This document shows positions 42,400-51,508 of a stretch of DNA of 64,000 nucleotides, one piece after another; the first letter of the stretch is position 1, and the number at the start of each line of letters is the position of its first letter. This DNA is from an uncultured Collinsella sp. (GTDB taxonomy: Bacteria; Actinomycetota; Coriobacteriia; Coriobacteriales; Coriobacteriaceae): the NCBI GenBank assembly GCA_900542905.1, contig UQPF01000001.1, positions 224,148 through 288,147 of the forward strand, given 5' to 3'. The notes under the pieces were generated by a model. The model was not told where the DNA came from, did no database searches, and saw only the letters and a program-made list of their open reading frames with translations. Made by a program: the position numbers and the translations under genes.

Positions 42400-43563
42400 A
42401 TGCGCAAGATTAAGACCATCGACGACATCACCAAAGACGGCAAAGTCGAGTTTGGCGAGGGCTACGAATTTGTAAGCACCGCCGAAGAGGCCGACGCGAT
42501 CCTGATGCGCTCGACCGACCTGCACGGCTACGAGCTGCCCGAGGGCATCCGCGCCATCGCCCGCTGCGGTGCCGGCGTCAACAACATCCCCGTCGAGGAA
42601 TACGCCAAGAAGGGCGTCGTCGTCTTTAACTCCCCCGGTGCCAACAGCAACGCCGTCAAGGAGCTCGTCCTAGGCATGCTGGTGCTCTCGAGCCGCGGCG
42701 TGGTGCAATCGATGAACTGGGTGCGCGACAACGCCGACGACCCCGAGATTCAGGTCGATGCCGAGAAGGCCAAGAAGGCCTTTGTGGGCCGCGAGCTCAA
42801 GGGCAAGCGCATCGGCGTCATCGGCCTGGGCAACGTGGGCTCCAAGGTCGCCAACGCCTGCGTCGACCTGGGCATGGACGTTTACGGCTACGACCCGTTC
42901 ATTTCCGTCGAGCACGCGTGGGTGCTGAGCCGCGAGGTGCAGCGCGTGGGCACGCTCGAGGATCTCTGCCGCGGCTGCGACTACCTCACCGTGCACGTGC
43001 CCAGCAAGGCCGACACCATCGGCATGATCAGCACCGAGCAGATTAACCTGCTGGCACCGGACGCCGTGCTCATCAACTACGCGCGCGAAACCATCATTGA
43101 CGAGGACGCCGTCGACGCCGCCCTGCGCGAGGGCAAGCTCAGCTGGTTTAGCTGCGACTTCGCCACGCCCAAGACGGTCAAGATGCCCAATACGTTTATC
43201 ACCACGCACTCGGGCGCCGGCACCGGCGAGGCCGAGGCCAACTGCGCCGACATGGCCATCAGCGAGCTCAAGGATTACCTGGAGAACGGCAACATCGCAC
43301 ACAGCGTCAACTACCCCGCCTGCAGCATGGGCAAGGCGCGCGCTGCAAGCCGCATTGCCTGCCTGCATGCCAACGTGCCCAACATGATCGGCCAGATCAC
43401 GGCCATCCTGGCCAAGGACAACGCCAACGTGCAGCGTATGACCAACGAGTCCGCCGGCGAGAACGCCTACACCATGTTCGACACCGACGAACACCTAGAC
43501 AGCAGCACCATCGAGGCGCTCAAGCAGATTCCGTCGATGTATCGCGTGCGCGTGATCAAGTAG
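42400..43563 (+). CDS. serA: D-3-phosphoglycerate dehydrogenase with ACT domain
   Basis: 387 residues. First step of serine synthesis. NAD-binding GVIGLGNVGSKVANA, catalytic Arg in LINYARETII and His in TTHSGAGTGEAEANCA (LPHLGAST in many homologues), and a C-terminal ACT domain from about residue 320 (IACLHANVPNMIGQITAILA) that usually binds serine as feedback inhibitor. TAAGGAG precedes the ATG. The transcript ends at the hairpin at 43626. Confidence 0.94.
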   Translation: MRKIKTIDDITKDGKVEFGEGYEFVSTAEEADAILMRSTDLHGYELPEGIRAIARCGAGVNNIPVEEYAKKGVVVFNSPGANSNAVKELVLGMLVLSSRGVVQSMNWVRDNADDPEIQVDAEKAKKAFVGRELKGKRIGVIGLGNVGSKVANACVDLGMDVYGYDPFISVEHAWVLSREVQRVGTLEDLCRGCDYLTVHVPSKADTIGMISTEQINLLAPDAVLINYARETIIDEDAVDAALREGKLSWFSCDFATPKTVKMPNTFITTHSGAGTGEAEANCADMAISELKDYLENGNIAHSVNYPACSMGKARAASRIACLHANVPNMIGQITAILAKDNANVQRMTNESAGENAYTMFDTDEHLDSSTIEALKQIPSMYRVRVIK

Positions 43564-43625
43564 CGCCGACTGACCTGACGGGCAGCTCCCCATGTGGCCT
43601 GCCCGTCACTGACATTGAATGCCCG

Positions 43626-43662
43626 CGGGGGTGCCTTTCGCACGAGAGGCGCCCCCGTTTTT
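43626..43662 (+). terminator. Rho-independent terminator after serCA
   Basis: CGGGGGTGCCTTTCG pairs with CGAGAGGCGCCCCCG (G-T pairs allowed), followed by TTTTTG. Confidence 0.9.
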
Positions 43663-43740
43663 GTGAGCGCTCCATTAAATGCACCGAGCCGCTTCTTGGC
43701 ATACAATCTGTATGTTGACCTAACTATCTGTGAGGTGCCT

Positions 43741-44961
43741 ATGGTTGATACAGATTTTGCCTGGCGGCTTACGCAAGGGCTCGTGCGGATCGACAGTTCC
43801 GACCCAGGTGCGTATGAGGGCGAGATTGAACGCTATATCAAAGCGTTGGTTGAGGAACGGTTGGCGCAGCTGAGCCATCCGGTACTCGATGCCGTGCAGG
43901 TTGAGGAACTCGAGGTGCTGCCCGGGCGCCGCAACCTTATGGTCACCGTGCCGGGACTGAGCGACGAGCCACGGCTCGTCTATATCTGCCATATGGATAC
44001 CGTTACACTGGGCGATGGCTGGGACGCGGACATTCCGCCGCTCGGAGCGATCGTGCGCAACGATAAACTCTATGGCCGCGGTGCCTGCGATATGAAGGGT
44101 GGCCTGGCCTGCGCCATTGCCGCACTGGTCCATACGCTCGAGCGCGTGGCGGCAGAAGGCAAGCTGCCCCGCCGTGGCTTCTCACTCATTTGCTCGGTCG
44201 ACGAGGAGGACTTTATGCGCGGCTCAGAGGCCACGATCGATGCTGGCTGGGTCGGCTCGCGTGAATGGGTGCTGGACACCGAGCCCACCGACGGACAGAT
44301 CCAGGTGGCGCACAAGGGGCGTACGTGGTTCGAGATTGAAATGACTGGCGTGACGGCGCATGCGAGCCAGCCCTGGAAGGGCGCGGATGCCGTCGCTGCC
44401 ATGGCCGAGGTCGTGTGTTCGCTCCGTCGCGCGTTTATGGCGCTGCCCGCGCACGATGAGCTGGGGCCTTCGACCATCACGTTTGGCCAAATCGAGGGCG
44501 GATATCGCCCCTACGTCGTACCCGACCGCGCCAAAGTCTGGGTCGACATGCGCCTGACCCCGTCGACCGATACGGCCGCCGCGACGCGCATGGTAGAGCA
44601 GGCCATCGCCGTCGCCGAAGCCGCCGTTCCCGGTTGCCATGGCAGCTACACCGTAACGGGCGACCGCCCCGCCATCGAGCGCGACCCGAACTCTCCCCTT
44701 CTAGCAGCGCTCAAGCGTGCCGCCGATGACGTGACGGACGCGGACACGACCGTCGGCTTCTTTACCGGCTACACCGACACCGCCGTCATTGCCGGCAAGA
44801 CAGGTAACCGCAATTGCATGAGCTACGGTCCCGGGTCGCTCGCGCTCGCGCACAAGCCCAACGAATATGTGCCCCACGCCGATATCGTTCGTTGTCAGCA
44901 GGTGCTAATCGCGCTCGCCGATAACGTGCTCTGGGACGCGAGCGGCCAAGTTGGGGCATAA
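43741..44961 (+). CDS. M20-family metallopeptidase / deacylase (ArgE/DapE-like)
   Basis: 406 residues. Binuclear zinc site: His/Asp in YICHMDTVTLGDGW, the bridging Asp in YGRGACDMKGGLA, the EE pair in SVDEEDFMRGSEA, Asp in LDTEPTDG and the C-terminal His in AHKPNEYV. The lid domain has VTAHASQPWKGADA. Substrate could be an N-acyl amino acid or a peptide. Its gene is 39 bp upstream of the DUF1015-like gene. Start at 43741 (MVDTDFAWRLTQG) after GAGGTGCCT. Confidence 0.88.
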   Translation: MVDTDFAWRLTQGLVRIDSSDPGAYEGEIERYIKALVEERLAQLSHPVLDAVQVEELEVLPGRRNLMVTVPGLSDEPRLVYICHMDTVTLGDGWDADIPPLGAIVRNDKLYGRGACDMKGGLACAIAALVHTLERVAAEGKLPRRGFSLICSVDEEDFMRGSEATIDAGWVGSREWVLDTEPTDGQIQVAHKGRTWFEIEMTGVTAHASQPWKGADAVAAMAEVVCSLRRAFMALPAHDELGPSTITFGQIEGGYRPYVVPDRAKVWVDMRLTPSTDTAAATRMVEQAIAVAEAAVPGCHGSYTVTGDRPAIERDPNSPLLAALKRAADDVTDADTTVGFFTGYTDTAVIAGKTGNRNCMSYGPGSLALAHKPNEYVPHADIVRCQQVLIALADNVLWDASGQVGA

Positions 44962-45000
44962 TAAGCCGCGAACAAACCGACTCGTGCGTTAGGACCGCCC

Positions 45001-45681
45001 ATGAAAGCACTTCCGTTTCCCTGCATCCGCCCGGCTCAGGACCGCGTGCTCGAGGCGCTGCCTGCAATGGGCAGCATCCTGAGCGGCAACGATGCTCTGC
45101 GCGGAGCCCTTGCCGATGGTCTGATGCTCAAGGACCCGGGTGCGGCGTATTACGTGTACGAATGCTCGGGCGAGCCGGGACGTGTGACGGGTGTCGTGGC
45201 GATCTGCCCGGTTGGTGCGCTGGCGGGCGGCGACGCGGTTGCCGCCGATACGACCGCCGCTGCGCGCGCAATCGCCGACCTCAAGGTACAGCCCCGTCCC
45301 GTAACGCTTGTCTACGAAGCCTCTCCCGTCATGGATATCATCCTCGGCGCCGCAAAAGAGGGCGCTTCACTCTATGCCGTCACCGACCCCGCCGGCATTA
45401 CGCACCGCGTGTGGGAGGTCAAGCGCGAGGACGCCGTCGGGGCCATCCGCGCCATGCTCGACCAGGCGCCGGAGCCGGCACTGGCCGACGACCCTGCCTA
45501 CGCTGTCGCACTAGTCGAGGCATCACAGCTCCTGGCCGACGATGCACGTGCCGCCGGCACCTACACGGGCAAAGAGCCGTTCAACTTTGCCGTAGCTGCG
45601 CTCTTCCCCGCCGCGCAGGTCAGCGGCGGCGCGGCGCAGGTTCCGACGGGTCTGCTCACGCACCAGGTCGCGCGGTTCTAG
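45001..45681 (+). CDS. Short DUF1015-like protein
   Basis: 226 residues. The N-terminus (ALPFPCIRPAQDRVLEALPAMG) and the C-terminal EPFNFAVAALFPAAQV fit DUF1015, a family often found beside serA and serC in anaerobes. Full members are about 400 residues and carry an ADGHHR motif; here the matching place reads LADDPAYAVALVEAS and the His pair is absent. It is therefore a shortened, possibly degenerate member, though the frame is intact and codon use normal. Function unknown. Confidence 0.7.
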   Translation: MKALPFPCIRPAQDRVLEALPAMGSILSGNDALRGALADGLMLKDPGAAYYVYECSGEPGRVTGVVAICPVGALAGGDAVAADTTAAARAIADLKVQPRPVTLVYEASPVMDIILGAAKEGASLYAVTDPAGITHRVWEVKREDAVGAIRAMLDQAPEPALADDPAYAVALVEASQLLADDARAAGTYTGKEPFNFAVAALFPAAQVSGGAAQVPTGLLTHQVARF

Positions 45682-45726
45682 CAAGACCAGACCGTCCAGC
45701 ACAAAAATCGGCAGCCCAACAAACAG

Positions 45727-45767
45727 GGGGCGGAGATGCAGCAGGTACATGCATCTCCGCCCCTTTT
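45727..45767 (+). terminator. Rho-independent terminator after the DUF1015-like gene
   Basis: GGGGCGGAGATGCA pairs exactly with TGCATCTCCGCCCC, followed by TTTTG. The convergent phosphatase gene ends at 45811. Confidence 0.9.
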
Positions 45768-45810
45768 GCGTCGAGAAGTTATGCCGACGACCCGTGCCGC
45801 CGCGCTCGCG

Positions 45811-46446
45811 TTATCCGCGCTGCGGACCCGCAGTAGCCACGAGCGGTTCAAGCCCCAGCTCGCGCGCGTAGTCTTCCTGCGTAAAGACTTCGACCAGTTC
45901 AAACGTATCGGCCGCATCGTCAAACGCAAAATGCAGCACTGAGCAGTTGCCCGGCACGCGTTCGCGCTCGTCGGCCGCCGCGCCCCGCACGTGGTCCAAA
46001 AACTCCTTGATAGCCGAACCGTGGCTCACCGCGAGCACGCACTCGTGGTCCGGACGTCGCATAAGATCGGTTATCGTCGCCGCCATGCGCTCGCGCACCT
46101 GCATCTGGCCCTCGCCGCCAAACTGACGATAGAAATCTCGCCACGGGCGCTCGGGCATAAGCATCACGCGCTCGGCCTCAAAGTCGCCAAAGAACCACTC
46201 ACGCAGACCGTCCAGGCGCTCGTACGCCAAGCCCGGCCACAGGTTGGCGATAGTCTGCTCGGTGCGATGAAGTGTGGAGGTGTAGGCATGATCGGGTTCA
46301 ATGCCGCGCGCACGTAAGAACATGCCGGCACGCGCCGCCTGGTCGCATCCCAGCTGCGTGAGCGGCGAGTCACTCCAACCCTGAATAATGCGCTTAAGGT
46401 TGAATATTGTCTGCCCATGACGAACCAGATACAGGTCTTTATTCAT
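45811..46446 (-). CDS. Histidine phosphatase (phosphoglycerate mutase-like), copy 1
   Basis: 211 residues. Catalytic LVRHGQT at the N-terminus, then REWFFGDFEAE and LAVSHGSAIKEFL. Branch 2d-PGM fold; probably a phosphatase on a small phosphoester rather than the glycolytic mutase. A homologous gene lies 17 bp upstream on the same strand. The ATG at 46446 follows AAAGGACCCCT. Confidence 0.88.
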   Translation of the reverse strand: MNKDLYLVRHGQTIFNLKRIIQGWSDSPLTQLGCDQAARAGMFLRARGIEPDHAYTSTLHRTEQTIANLWPGLAYERLDGLREWFFGDFEAERVMLMPERPWRDFYRQFGGEGQMQVRERMAATITDLMRRPDHECVLAVSHGSAIKEFLDHVRGAAADERERVPGNCSVLHFAFDDAADTFELVEVFTQEDYARELGLEPLVATAGPQRG

Positions 46447-46463
46447 AGGGGTCCTTTCGTTCG

Positions 46464-47006
46464 TTACCAATCAAGGAGCGAAAACGCACCGTCGCAATAG
46501 CCAAAATGAAGCACGGCACCGTTGTCGGGTAGCTCTCCCCTGCCAGTCACATACTCAAGAAACTCCTGGCAGGAAGAGCCGTGGGAGACTGCCAGCACAC
46601 AGTCGTGCTGCGGCCTGGCCATGATGTGGGACAGCGCCGCGACCATGCGCGACTGAAGCTGCACTTCCGACTCGCCACCAAAGGCCACCGGATAATCACC
46701 CCAGGGCTGCGGCGGCATCTCGCGATTTGATGTACCCTCCAGCGAGCCCAAATGCCACTCGCGCAGGTCATCGACCAGCTCTATCGAGCAGCCCTCACCA
46801 GCAATTAGCTCAGCCGTATGCCGCGCCCGGCCCAACGGCGAGGAATACACACGGTCAAAGGTCACGCCACGCGCCTCAAACGCCGCGCGCGTCGCCAGCG
46901 CCTGCTCGCGCCCGCGCGCCGTAAGCGGCGAATCGTGCCCACCCTGCAAAATGTTCTGCACATTGAGCTCAGTCTGCCCATGCCGCACCAAATACAAATC
47001 TGCCAC
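46464..47006 (-). CDS. Histidine phosphatase (phosphoglycerate mutase-like), copy 2
   Basis: 180 residues. LVRHGQTELNVQNILQGGHDSPLT, REWHLGSLEG and LAVSHGSSCQEFL. Similar throughout to the next gene, so the pair is a tandem duplication. The start is GTG at 47006 with GGGAGGAC just upstream. Confidence 0.88.
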   Translation of the reverse strand: MADLYLVRHGQTELNVQNILQGGHDSPLTARGREQALATRAAFEARGVTFDRVYSSPLGRARHTAELIAGEGCSIELVDDLREWHLGSLEGTSNREMPPQPWGDYPVAFGGESEVQLQSRMVAALSHIMARPQHDCVLAVSHGSSCQEFLEYVTGRGELPDNGAVLHFGYCDGAFSLLDW

Positions 47007-47020
47007 ACGTCCTCCCCTCG

Positions 47021-47058
47021 CACCACCGCAAAGGGGACAGGTACCTTTGTGGTGGTTT
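47021..47058. repeat. Seven-copy palindrome, copy 7
   Basis: CACCACCGCAAAGG, loop GGACAGGTA (T for C), CCTTTGTGGTGGTTT. Lies between the nitroreductase stop and the phosphatase start. Confidence 0.9.
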
Positions 47059-47088
47059 ACCGCCGGATCACACCGCGGTGACGCTCAG

Positions 47089-47760
47089 CTACACCAGTAC
47101 GTCGGCAAGCGGGCGCTTGGGTACGTGGTGCACCTGCGCCTCGTCGCGCCAGTAATTAATTGAGCCGTCGGGGTTGGAATCGATCGCATCGATCACCTGC
47201 GTCTCGGCCGGAACGCCAAACGCCATGATCAGCTTGAGCTCATACTTGTCGCTATCGAGCCCCATGGCATCGATCGCGTGGGGCGTAAAGGCCTTGAACA
47301 TGCAGGCAGCCACCTCGGGCGTGGCGCTGCGGGCGGCGAGCATCATCGTCTGCGCGGCAATGCCCGTGTCGACCTCAGTAATAGGAGCGGCGGGCTTACC
47401 CGGAACGGCGCGCTCGGCAAGAATCGCGATGTAGCCGGTCGGGCGCTCGCCCTCATCGGGACCCGGCCAATCCTTGAGCGCACCGGCCCATGCAAGCTCG
47501 TCAAATACACGCGCGCAGTCCTCTGCACCGCTTACCACATGAAAACGCAGACGCTGAGCATTGGCACCACGGGGAGTCAGGTGCGCCAGCTCCGCCAGCT
47601 CAAGCAAAAGCTCACGCGGCACGCGCATAGACTCGTCAAAGCGACGGCACGTGCGGGCGCAGCGAACCAACGCATCAAACGCGTCCAAGCCGAGCTTTTC
47701 GCAACCCTGCTTTGCCATCGACTCAGCGCTTACCGGCGCTGCGGGAACTGCTTCGTTCAT
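47089..47760 (-). CDS. Nitroreductase-family protein
   Basis: 223 residues. FMN-binding nitroreductase fold: CRTCRRFDESMRVPRELLLELAELAHLTPRGANAQRLRF and VDTGIAAQTMMLAARS. Acts as an NAD(P)H-dependent flavin oxidoreductase on quinones or nitro compounds; the substrate is unknown. The ATG at 47760 was chosen because upstream frame has no similarity. Confidence 0.86.
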   Translation of the reverse strand: MNEAVPAAPVSAESMAKQGCEKLGLDAFDALVRCARTCRRFDESMRVPRELLLELAELAHLTPRGANAQRLRFHVVSGAEDCARVFDELAWAGALKDWPGPDEGERPTGYIAILAERAVPGKPAAPITEVDTGIAAQTMMLAARSATPEVAACMFKAFTPHAIDAMGLDSDKYELKLIMAFGVPAETQVIDAIDSNPDGSINYWRDEAQVHHVPKRPLADVLV

Positions 47761-47995
47761 AGGGACCCCCAATTTCGGGCAATTGTTCTTAGGAAAATCT
47801 AACCTAAAACGTAGGCAATAACGAACAGGGCTGCAATGTTCTACACCTGTTGAATAGAAAATCGCGACGTGGGGAACAACGGAAACAATTCGGGGCCTTT
47901 GGGTTACGTTTCGCCCTCCCCGACCCATACGCCAGCGCCTTTAGGCGATACTGGTTGTAACGATCAAGGCTTACGCCGCACGGAAAGGAGACATT

Positions 47996-48598
47996 ATGGG
48001 CATCTTTAAGAACGATGACCAAAAATCGAGCCAGTTTGGATTTGACGAGAAAAGCATGGCAGGCAAGGCCGTCAAGGCCGTGCGCTGGATTTACGCCATC
48101 ACGGGCGTCTTGGCGCTCGTCGCCGGCATCGCACTGCTGTTTGCGCCCGCCAAGTCCCTCGTCTTCCTAACGACCGTCTTGGGCTTCTACTTTGTGATCA
48201 CGGCCGCGATCAGGCTGTTTACCGCTGTTTTCGAGCCACTGCTGCCCACCGGCTGGCGCGTGACGAGCATCATCTCCAACCTACTCATTATCTTGGGCGG
48301 CGTCATAATCCTGCGCAACCAGGCCTTCTCGACCGCGACGCTCACCACGATGGTGGTTATCGTGGCCGGCTTTGGCTGGATCGTCGAAGGTGTCATGTCC
48401 ATTCTGGAGTCCGAGCTTTCGTCCAACCGTGCCCTCGCCATCCTGAGCGGCGCGCTCTCCATCATCGCCGGCATGTTCGTGTTTATCTATCCGCTGTGGT
48501 CGGCCAAGATGCTCGTCATCTTTAGCGGCGCCGCACTGCTGGTGTTTGGCGTAACGCTGATTGTTCGCGCTATTCAATTTGGCAAACTGGTGCACTAG
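47996..48598 (+). CDS. HdeD-like DUF308 membrane protein
   Basis: 200 residues with six membrane helices arranged as three pairs (AITGVLALVAGIALLFAPAK, TSIISNLLIILGGVIIL, LAILSGALSIIAGMFVFIY). HdeD homologues are linked to acid tolerance in enterobacteria; the role here is unknown. The ATG follows GGAAAGGAGACATT. The stop codon touches the start of the next gene. Confidence 0.85.
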   Translation: MGIFKNDDQKSSQFGFDEKSMAGKAVKAVRWIYAITGVLALVAGIALLFAPAKSLVFLTTVLGFYFVITAAIRLFTAVFEPLLPTGWRVTSIISNLLIILGGVIILRNQAFSTATLTTMVVIVAGFGWIVEGVMSILESELSSNRALAILSGALSIIAGMFVFIYPLWSAKMLVIFSGAALLVFGVTLIVRAIQFGKLVH

Positions 48599-49081
48599 AT
48601 GCCGCGAACGCTCTTTATTGATGCCGACGCCTGCCCGGTCACGCGCGAGTCGATTGACTGCGCGCGGCGGACGGGTGTCGCCGTTGTTATCGCCGGCAAC
48701 AGCACGCAAAACCTGGAACGGCACATTCGCCGCGACGATCCGCGCGACGCCGAGCATGCGCGACGCGGATTTTGGGTCACGACGCTCGATGTGAGCGTGG
48801 GCGCCGACAGCGCCGACTTTGCCATTGTCGAACGCCTGCAGGCGGGCGACGTGGTCGTGACGCAGGACATTGGCTTGGCGAGCATGGTGCTCGGGCGCGA
48901 TGCCGCCGCCATCGGCGTGCGCGGGCGCGTCTACGATAAGGCGACCATCGACATGCAACTGTTTATTCGCCACGAGGAAAAGAAGGTACGCCGCGCCGGC
49001 GGACGCACTCGCGGACTGGCGGCATTTACCAGCGAAGACCGCGCCCGCTTTAAACGCAACCTCACCGAGCTGCTGCGCTAA
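48599..49081 (+). CDS. UPF0178 / DUF188 family protein (YaiI/YqxD-like)
   Basis: 160 residues. Starts LFIDADACPVTRES, with VVTQDIGLASMVLGRDA and RHEEKKVRRAGGRT; a PIN-like fold with conserved acidic residues. A nuclease activity has been suggested for the fold but not shown. Its ATG directly follows the stop of the HdeD-like gene. Confidence 0.9.
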   Translation: MPRTLFIDADACPVTRESIDCARRTGVAVVIAGNSTQNLERHIRRDDPRDAEHARRGFWVTTLDVSVGADSADFAIVERLQAGDVVVTQDIGLASMVLGRDAAAIGVRGRVYDKATIDMQLFIRHEEKKVRRAGGRTRGLAAFTSEDRARFKRNLTELLR

Positions 49082-49160
49082 CCAAGGTAGATTTTTGGGA
49101 CATGCCCGGAAATCTGCTTTTTTTGCTTTGGGCGGTATGAGCGCTCAAAATCCATGGCTC

Positions 49161-49241
49161 AACAAAAAACGGGCTTCAAAATGCCATGCGTCGCCGCATT
49201 GTGCAGGCGCCGAGCATGGCTATTTTGAAACCCGTTTTGTT
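49161..49241. terminator. Long bidirectional terminator hairpin
   Basis: AACAAAAAACGGGCTTCAAA...GCCATGC (49161-49189) pairs with GCATGGC...TTTGAAACCCGTTTTGTT (49214-49241) with two small mismatches. It ends in T-runs on both strands, between two convergent genes. Confidence 0.8.
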
Positions 49242-49249
49242 AGGCCCAC

Positions 49250-50338
49250 TTAGAGGCCGAAGGCGGATAGGATGAGGCCCCAGCCGGCACCGATGACGTA
49301 CATCATGATCAGGAACAGGACGTTTTCGCGGGCGCTGCGGTTGGTGCGGAACAGCACCAGGTAGCCCACACCGGCAGAGATGAGCGTGCCGGCGAGCATC
49401 GGGGCCAGCTGCAGCGCGCCTTCCAGGTACAGTTGCGTGATGACGACGCTGGCCGAGCAGTTGGGGATCAGGCCGACGAGTGCCGAGCCCAGGACGGCGA
49501 GCGTCTCGTTGCCACGCAGGAACTGCTCGATCGCGGACTCGCCGAAGGTCTCGAGCACGGCGACCAGGACCAGCGTCACCAGGAAAATAAAAACCGAAAC
49601 CTGCACAGTGTGCGAGATGGCGCTGCGAATAATCGACAGGAGGGGCGCGCCCTCGTGAGAGTGGGAGTGACCGTGGCCATCATGGTGTTCATGCTCGTCC
49701 TCATGACCGTGATCGTGGCCATGTCCGTGTTCGTGCTCGTCCTCGTCTTCATCGCAACCGCAATGGTCGCGCTCGCACAGCTCATGGATGTGATCGGCGC
49801 TCACGCCCGCCTCGGCCACCTCGTCGATGATGTCACCGCCAGTGTGGTCGTCGTGCGCGCAGTTCACATGAGCCGGATTAGCAGCGGTCCCCAGCACGGT
49901 ACGGCGAATCGCCGCATGTGCGCGAGCGTTACGACGCAGGCCGCGAATGGCGGCGTCCACGATAAAGCCCGTGACCAGCGCGATCAGTGCCTTCGAAGCC
50001 AAAAGCATCGCCATAGTCTGCACGGGCACCTGCTCTGCGAGCAACAGCGGCAGCATCTCATCGGAGGTCGAAAGGAACACCGCCACCAACGTGCCCAAGG
50101 TCACGACGCGACCGGCGTACAGCGTGGCCGCCATTGCCGAAAAGCCGCACTGCGGCACCATGCCCAGCAACGAGCCAACCACGGGGCCCGCGGCACCGGC
50201 GCGCTTGATGGCGCCGTTAACGCGGTCGCCCGCAACGTGCTCCAGGGTCTCGAGGGCCAGATACGTCACCAACAAAAACGGCACCAGCGACAGCGTGTCC
50301 CTGCCAGCGTCGAGCAAAATATCAATCAGCAAATCCAT
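49250..50338 (-). CDS. Putative heavy-metal/manganese exporter, ArsP_2-type permease with His-rich loop
   Basis: 362 residues. Two homologous membrane halves, each with a related signature (GMVPQCGFSAMAATLY and GLIPNCSASVVITQLY), separated by a hydrophilic loop at about residues 140-230. The loop's last part is very His/Asp/Glu-rich (EHEHGHGHDHGHEDEHEHHDGH) and contains CERDHCGC, an obvious metal-binding segment. The family is annotated as putative Mn or heavy-metal transporters. A promoter overlapped by a palindrome lies upstream (50388-50428), suggesting metal-responsive control. Confidence 0.82.
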   Translation of the reverse strand: MDLLIDILLDAGRDTLSLVPFLLVTYLALETLEHVAGDRVNGAIKRAGAAGPVVGSLLGMVPQCGFSAMAATLYAGRVVTLGTLVAVFLSTSDEMLPLLLAEQVPVQTMAMLLASKALIALVTGFIVDAAIRGLRRNARAHAAIRRTVLGTAANPAHVNCAHDDHTGGDIIDEVAEAGVSADHIHELCERDHCGCDEDEDEHEHGHGHDHGHEDEHEHHDGHGHSHSHEGAPLLSIIRSAISHTVQVSVFIFLVTLVLVAVLETFGESAIEQFLRGNETLAVLGSALVGLIPNCSASVVITQLYLEGALQLAPMLAGTLISAGVGYLVLFRTNRSARENVLFLIMMYVIGAGWGLILSAFGL

Positions 50339-50387
50339 GAAGGATGGAACCTTTCGTGTCTTTCGGCAGCATTGTAAAAGTCCTAGC

Positions 50388-50428
50388 GGTCAACTAGGGT
50401 ATTGTAGTTGACCTAGACGTGGTGCCAA
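50388..50428 (-). promoter_or_regulatory. Promoter and operator-like palindrome of the metal permease gene
   Basis: Minus-strand TTGGCA (50428-50423), 16-bp spacer, TACAAT (50406-50401). The -10 lies inside a perfect 9-bp inverted repeat GGTCAACTA / TAGTTGACC (50388-50396, 50405-50413), positioned for repression. Metal regulation is inferred. Confidence 0.55.
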
Positions 50429-50509
50429 TAGTTGCCCATGGTAAACTATCATCTCGCCATAACTCAATGCCACCGAACCGCGCGACGCGGCCCGTCCAAG
50501 GAGCAGTCT

Positions 50510-51478
50510 ATGAACGTTTCGCAAGCACTCGAATACGAGCGCCAGCCGTTTATCCCCATGTTTATCTATGGCGATCACGGCGCCATGGAGTCCGAGCGCC
50601 AGAAGGGCGAAGAGGCCCTTAAGGTGCTCGAGACCGAGTACTTTACCGCCGAGGGCGACCCCGGCTTCGACTTTGCCACCGTGCGCGACCTGGCCGACCG
50701 CAACCGCGACCTGTGCGACCAGATTGGCGAGGCACGCCTGCGCAACGTGACGCCCGCGACGCTTTCGCGCGGCCTGTCCGATGCCGACACCTGCGCCGCC
50801 ATCGGCAAGATGCAAAAGCGCACCGCCGCGTCCGTCATGCGCGAAATCCGCGGCGACCGCGACGCGCTCGGCGTCGCCTACGCGCGCAAGCCCATCCAAG
50901 GCACCGTGCTCGGCATCGACATCGAGACCACCGGCCGTGCACCCGAGCGCGGCTACATCATCAACGTGGGCTGGGAGATCATGGAGCTCACCAGCGACGC
51001 CGTCCCGCACGACGCCGAGGCACACTACTGCGGCCTGCCCGATATCTACCGCGGCGAGGATGTGCCGCTGTCGAATATCCACCACATCACCTGGGACGAC
51101 ATCGACGGCAAAACGCCCTTCCGCGAGAACAAAGAGCTGCAAAAGCAGCTGCTCAAGCTTATGAAGAAGTACCCGTACATGGCGCATAACGCCGCGTTCG
51201 AGGACAGTTGGTTCAAAATTCATCTGGACGGTTACGCCGAGGCACGCCGCGCCGGCAAGATTATCGTCATCGACTCGCGCCAGATCTGCCGTAGCCTGGA
51301 TGCCGACGTCCGCTCGCTCCCCCGCGAGTCCGCCCCCGCAGCGCTCGAGAACTGGGCCCGCCGCCGCGGCACCCTCGCCGCCGACGCCAACGAGCAGCAT
51401 CTGGGCCTGGACGACACCGACCTCATGCTCCGCACCGTCCAAGCCGAGTTCAACCTCAAGAACCTGTTTGCCAAGTAG
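50510..51478 (+). CDS. DEDDh-family 3'-5' exonuclease
   Basis: 322 residues. Exo I in VLGIDIETTG (residue ~145), Exo II in MAHNAAFEDSWF and Exo III near HLGLDDTDLM. The fold is that of DNA polymerase III epsilon and RNase T; about 130 N-terminal residues are unfamiliar. It could process nucleic acid ends; no partner is adjacent. AAGGAG precedes the ATG at 50510. Confidence 0.85.
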   Translation: MNVSQALEYERQPFIPMFIYGDHGAMESERQKGEEALKVLETEYFTAEGDPGFDFATVRDLADRNRDLCDQIGEARLRNVTPATLSRGLSDADTCAAIGKMQKRTAASVMREIRGDRDALGVAYARKPIQGTVLGIDIETTGRAPERGYIINVGWEIMELTSDAVPHDAEAHYCGLPDIYRGEDVPLSNIHHITWDDIDGKTPFRENKELQKQLLKLMKKYPYMAHNAAFEDSWFKIHLDGYAEARRAGKIIVIDSRQICRSLDADVRSLPRESAPAALENWARRRGTLAADANEQHLGLDDTDLMLRTVQAEFNLKNLFAK

Positions 51479-51508
51479 AAACGTCTACGACAAACTCCGG
51501 CGTAGATC

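Noticed and set aside
45811..47006. Glycolytic phosphoglycerate mutase (gpmA) for either histidine phosphatase
   Set aside because: Both proteins are shorter than GpmA and have only the general RHG and SHG motifs; the tandem pair fits the broader phosphatase branch.
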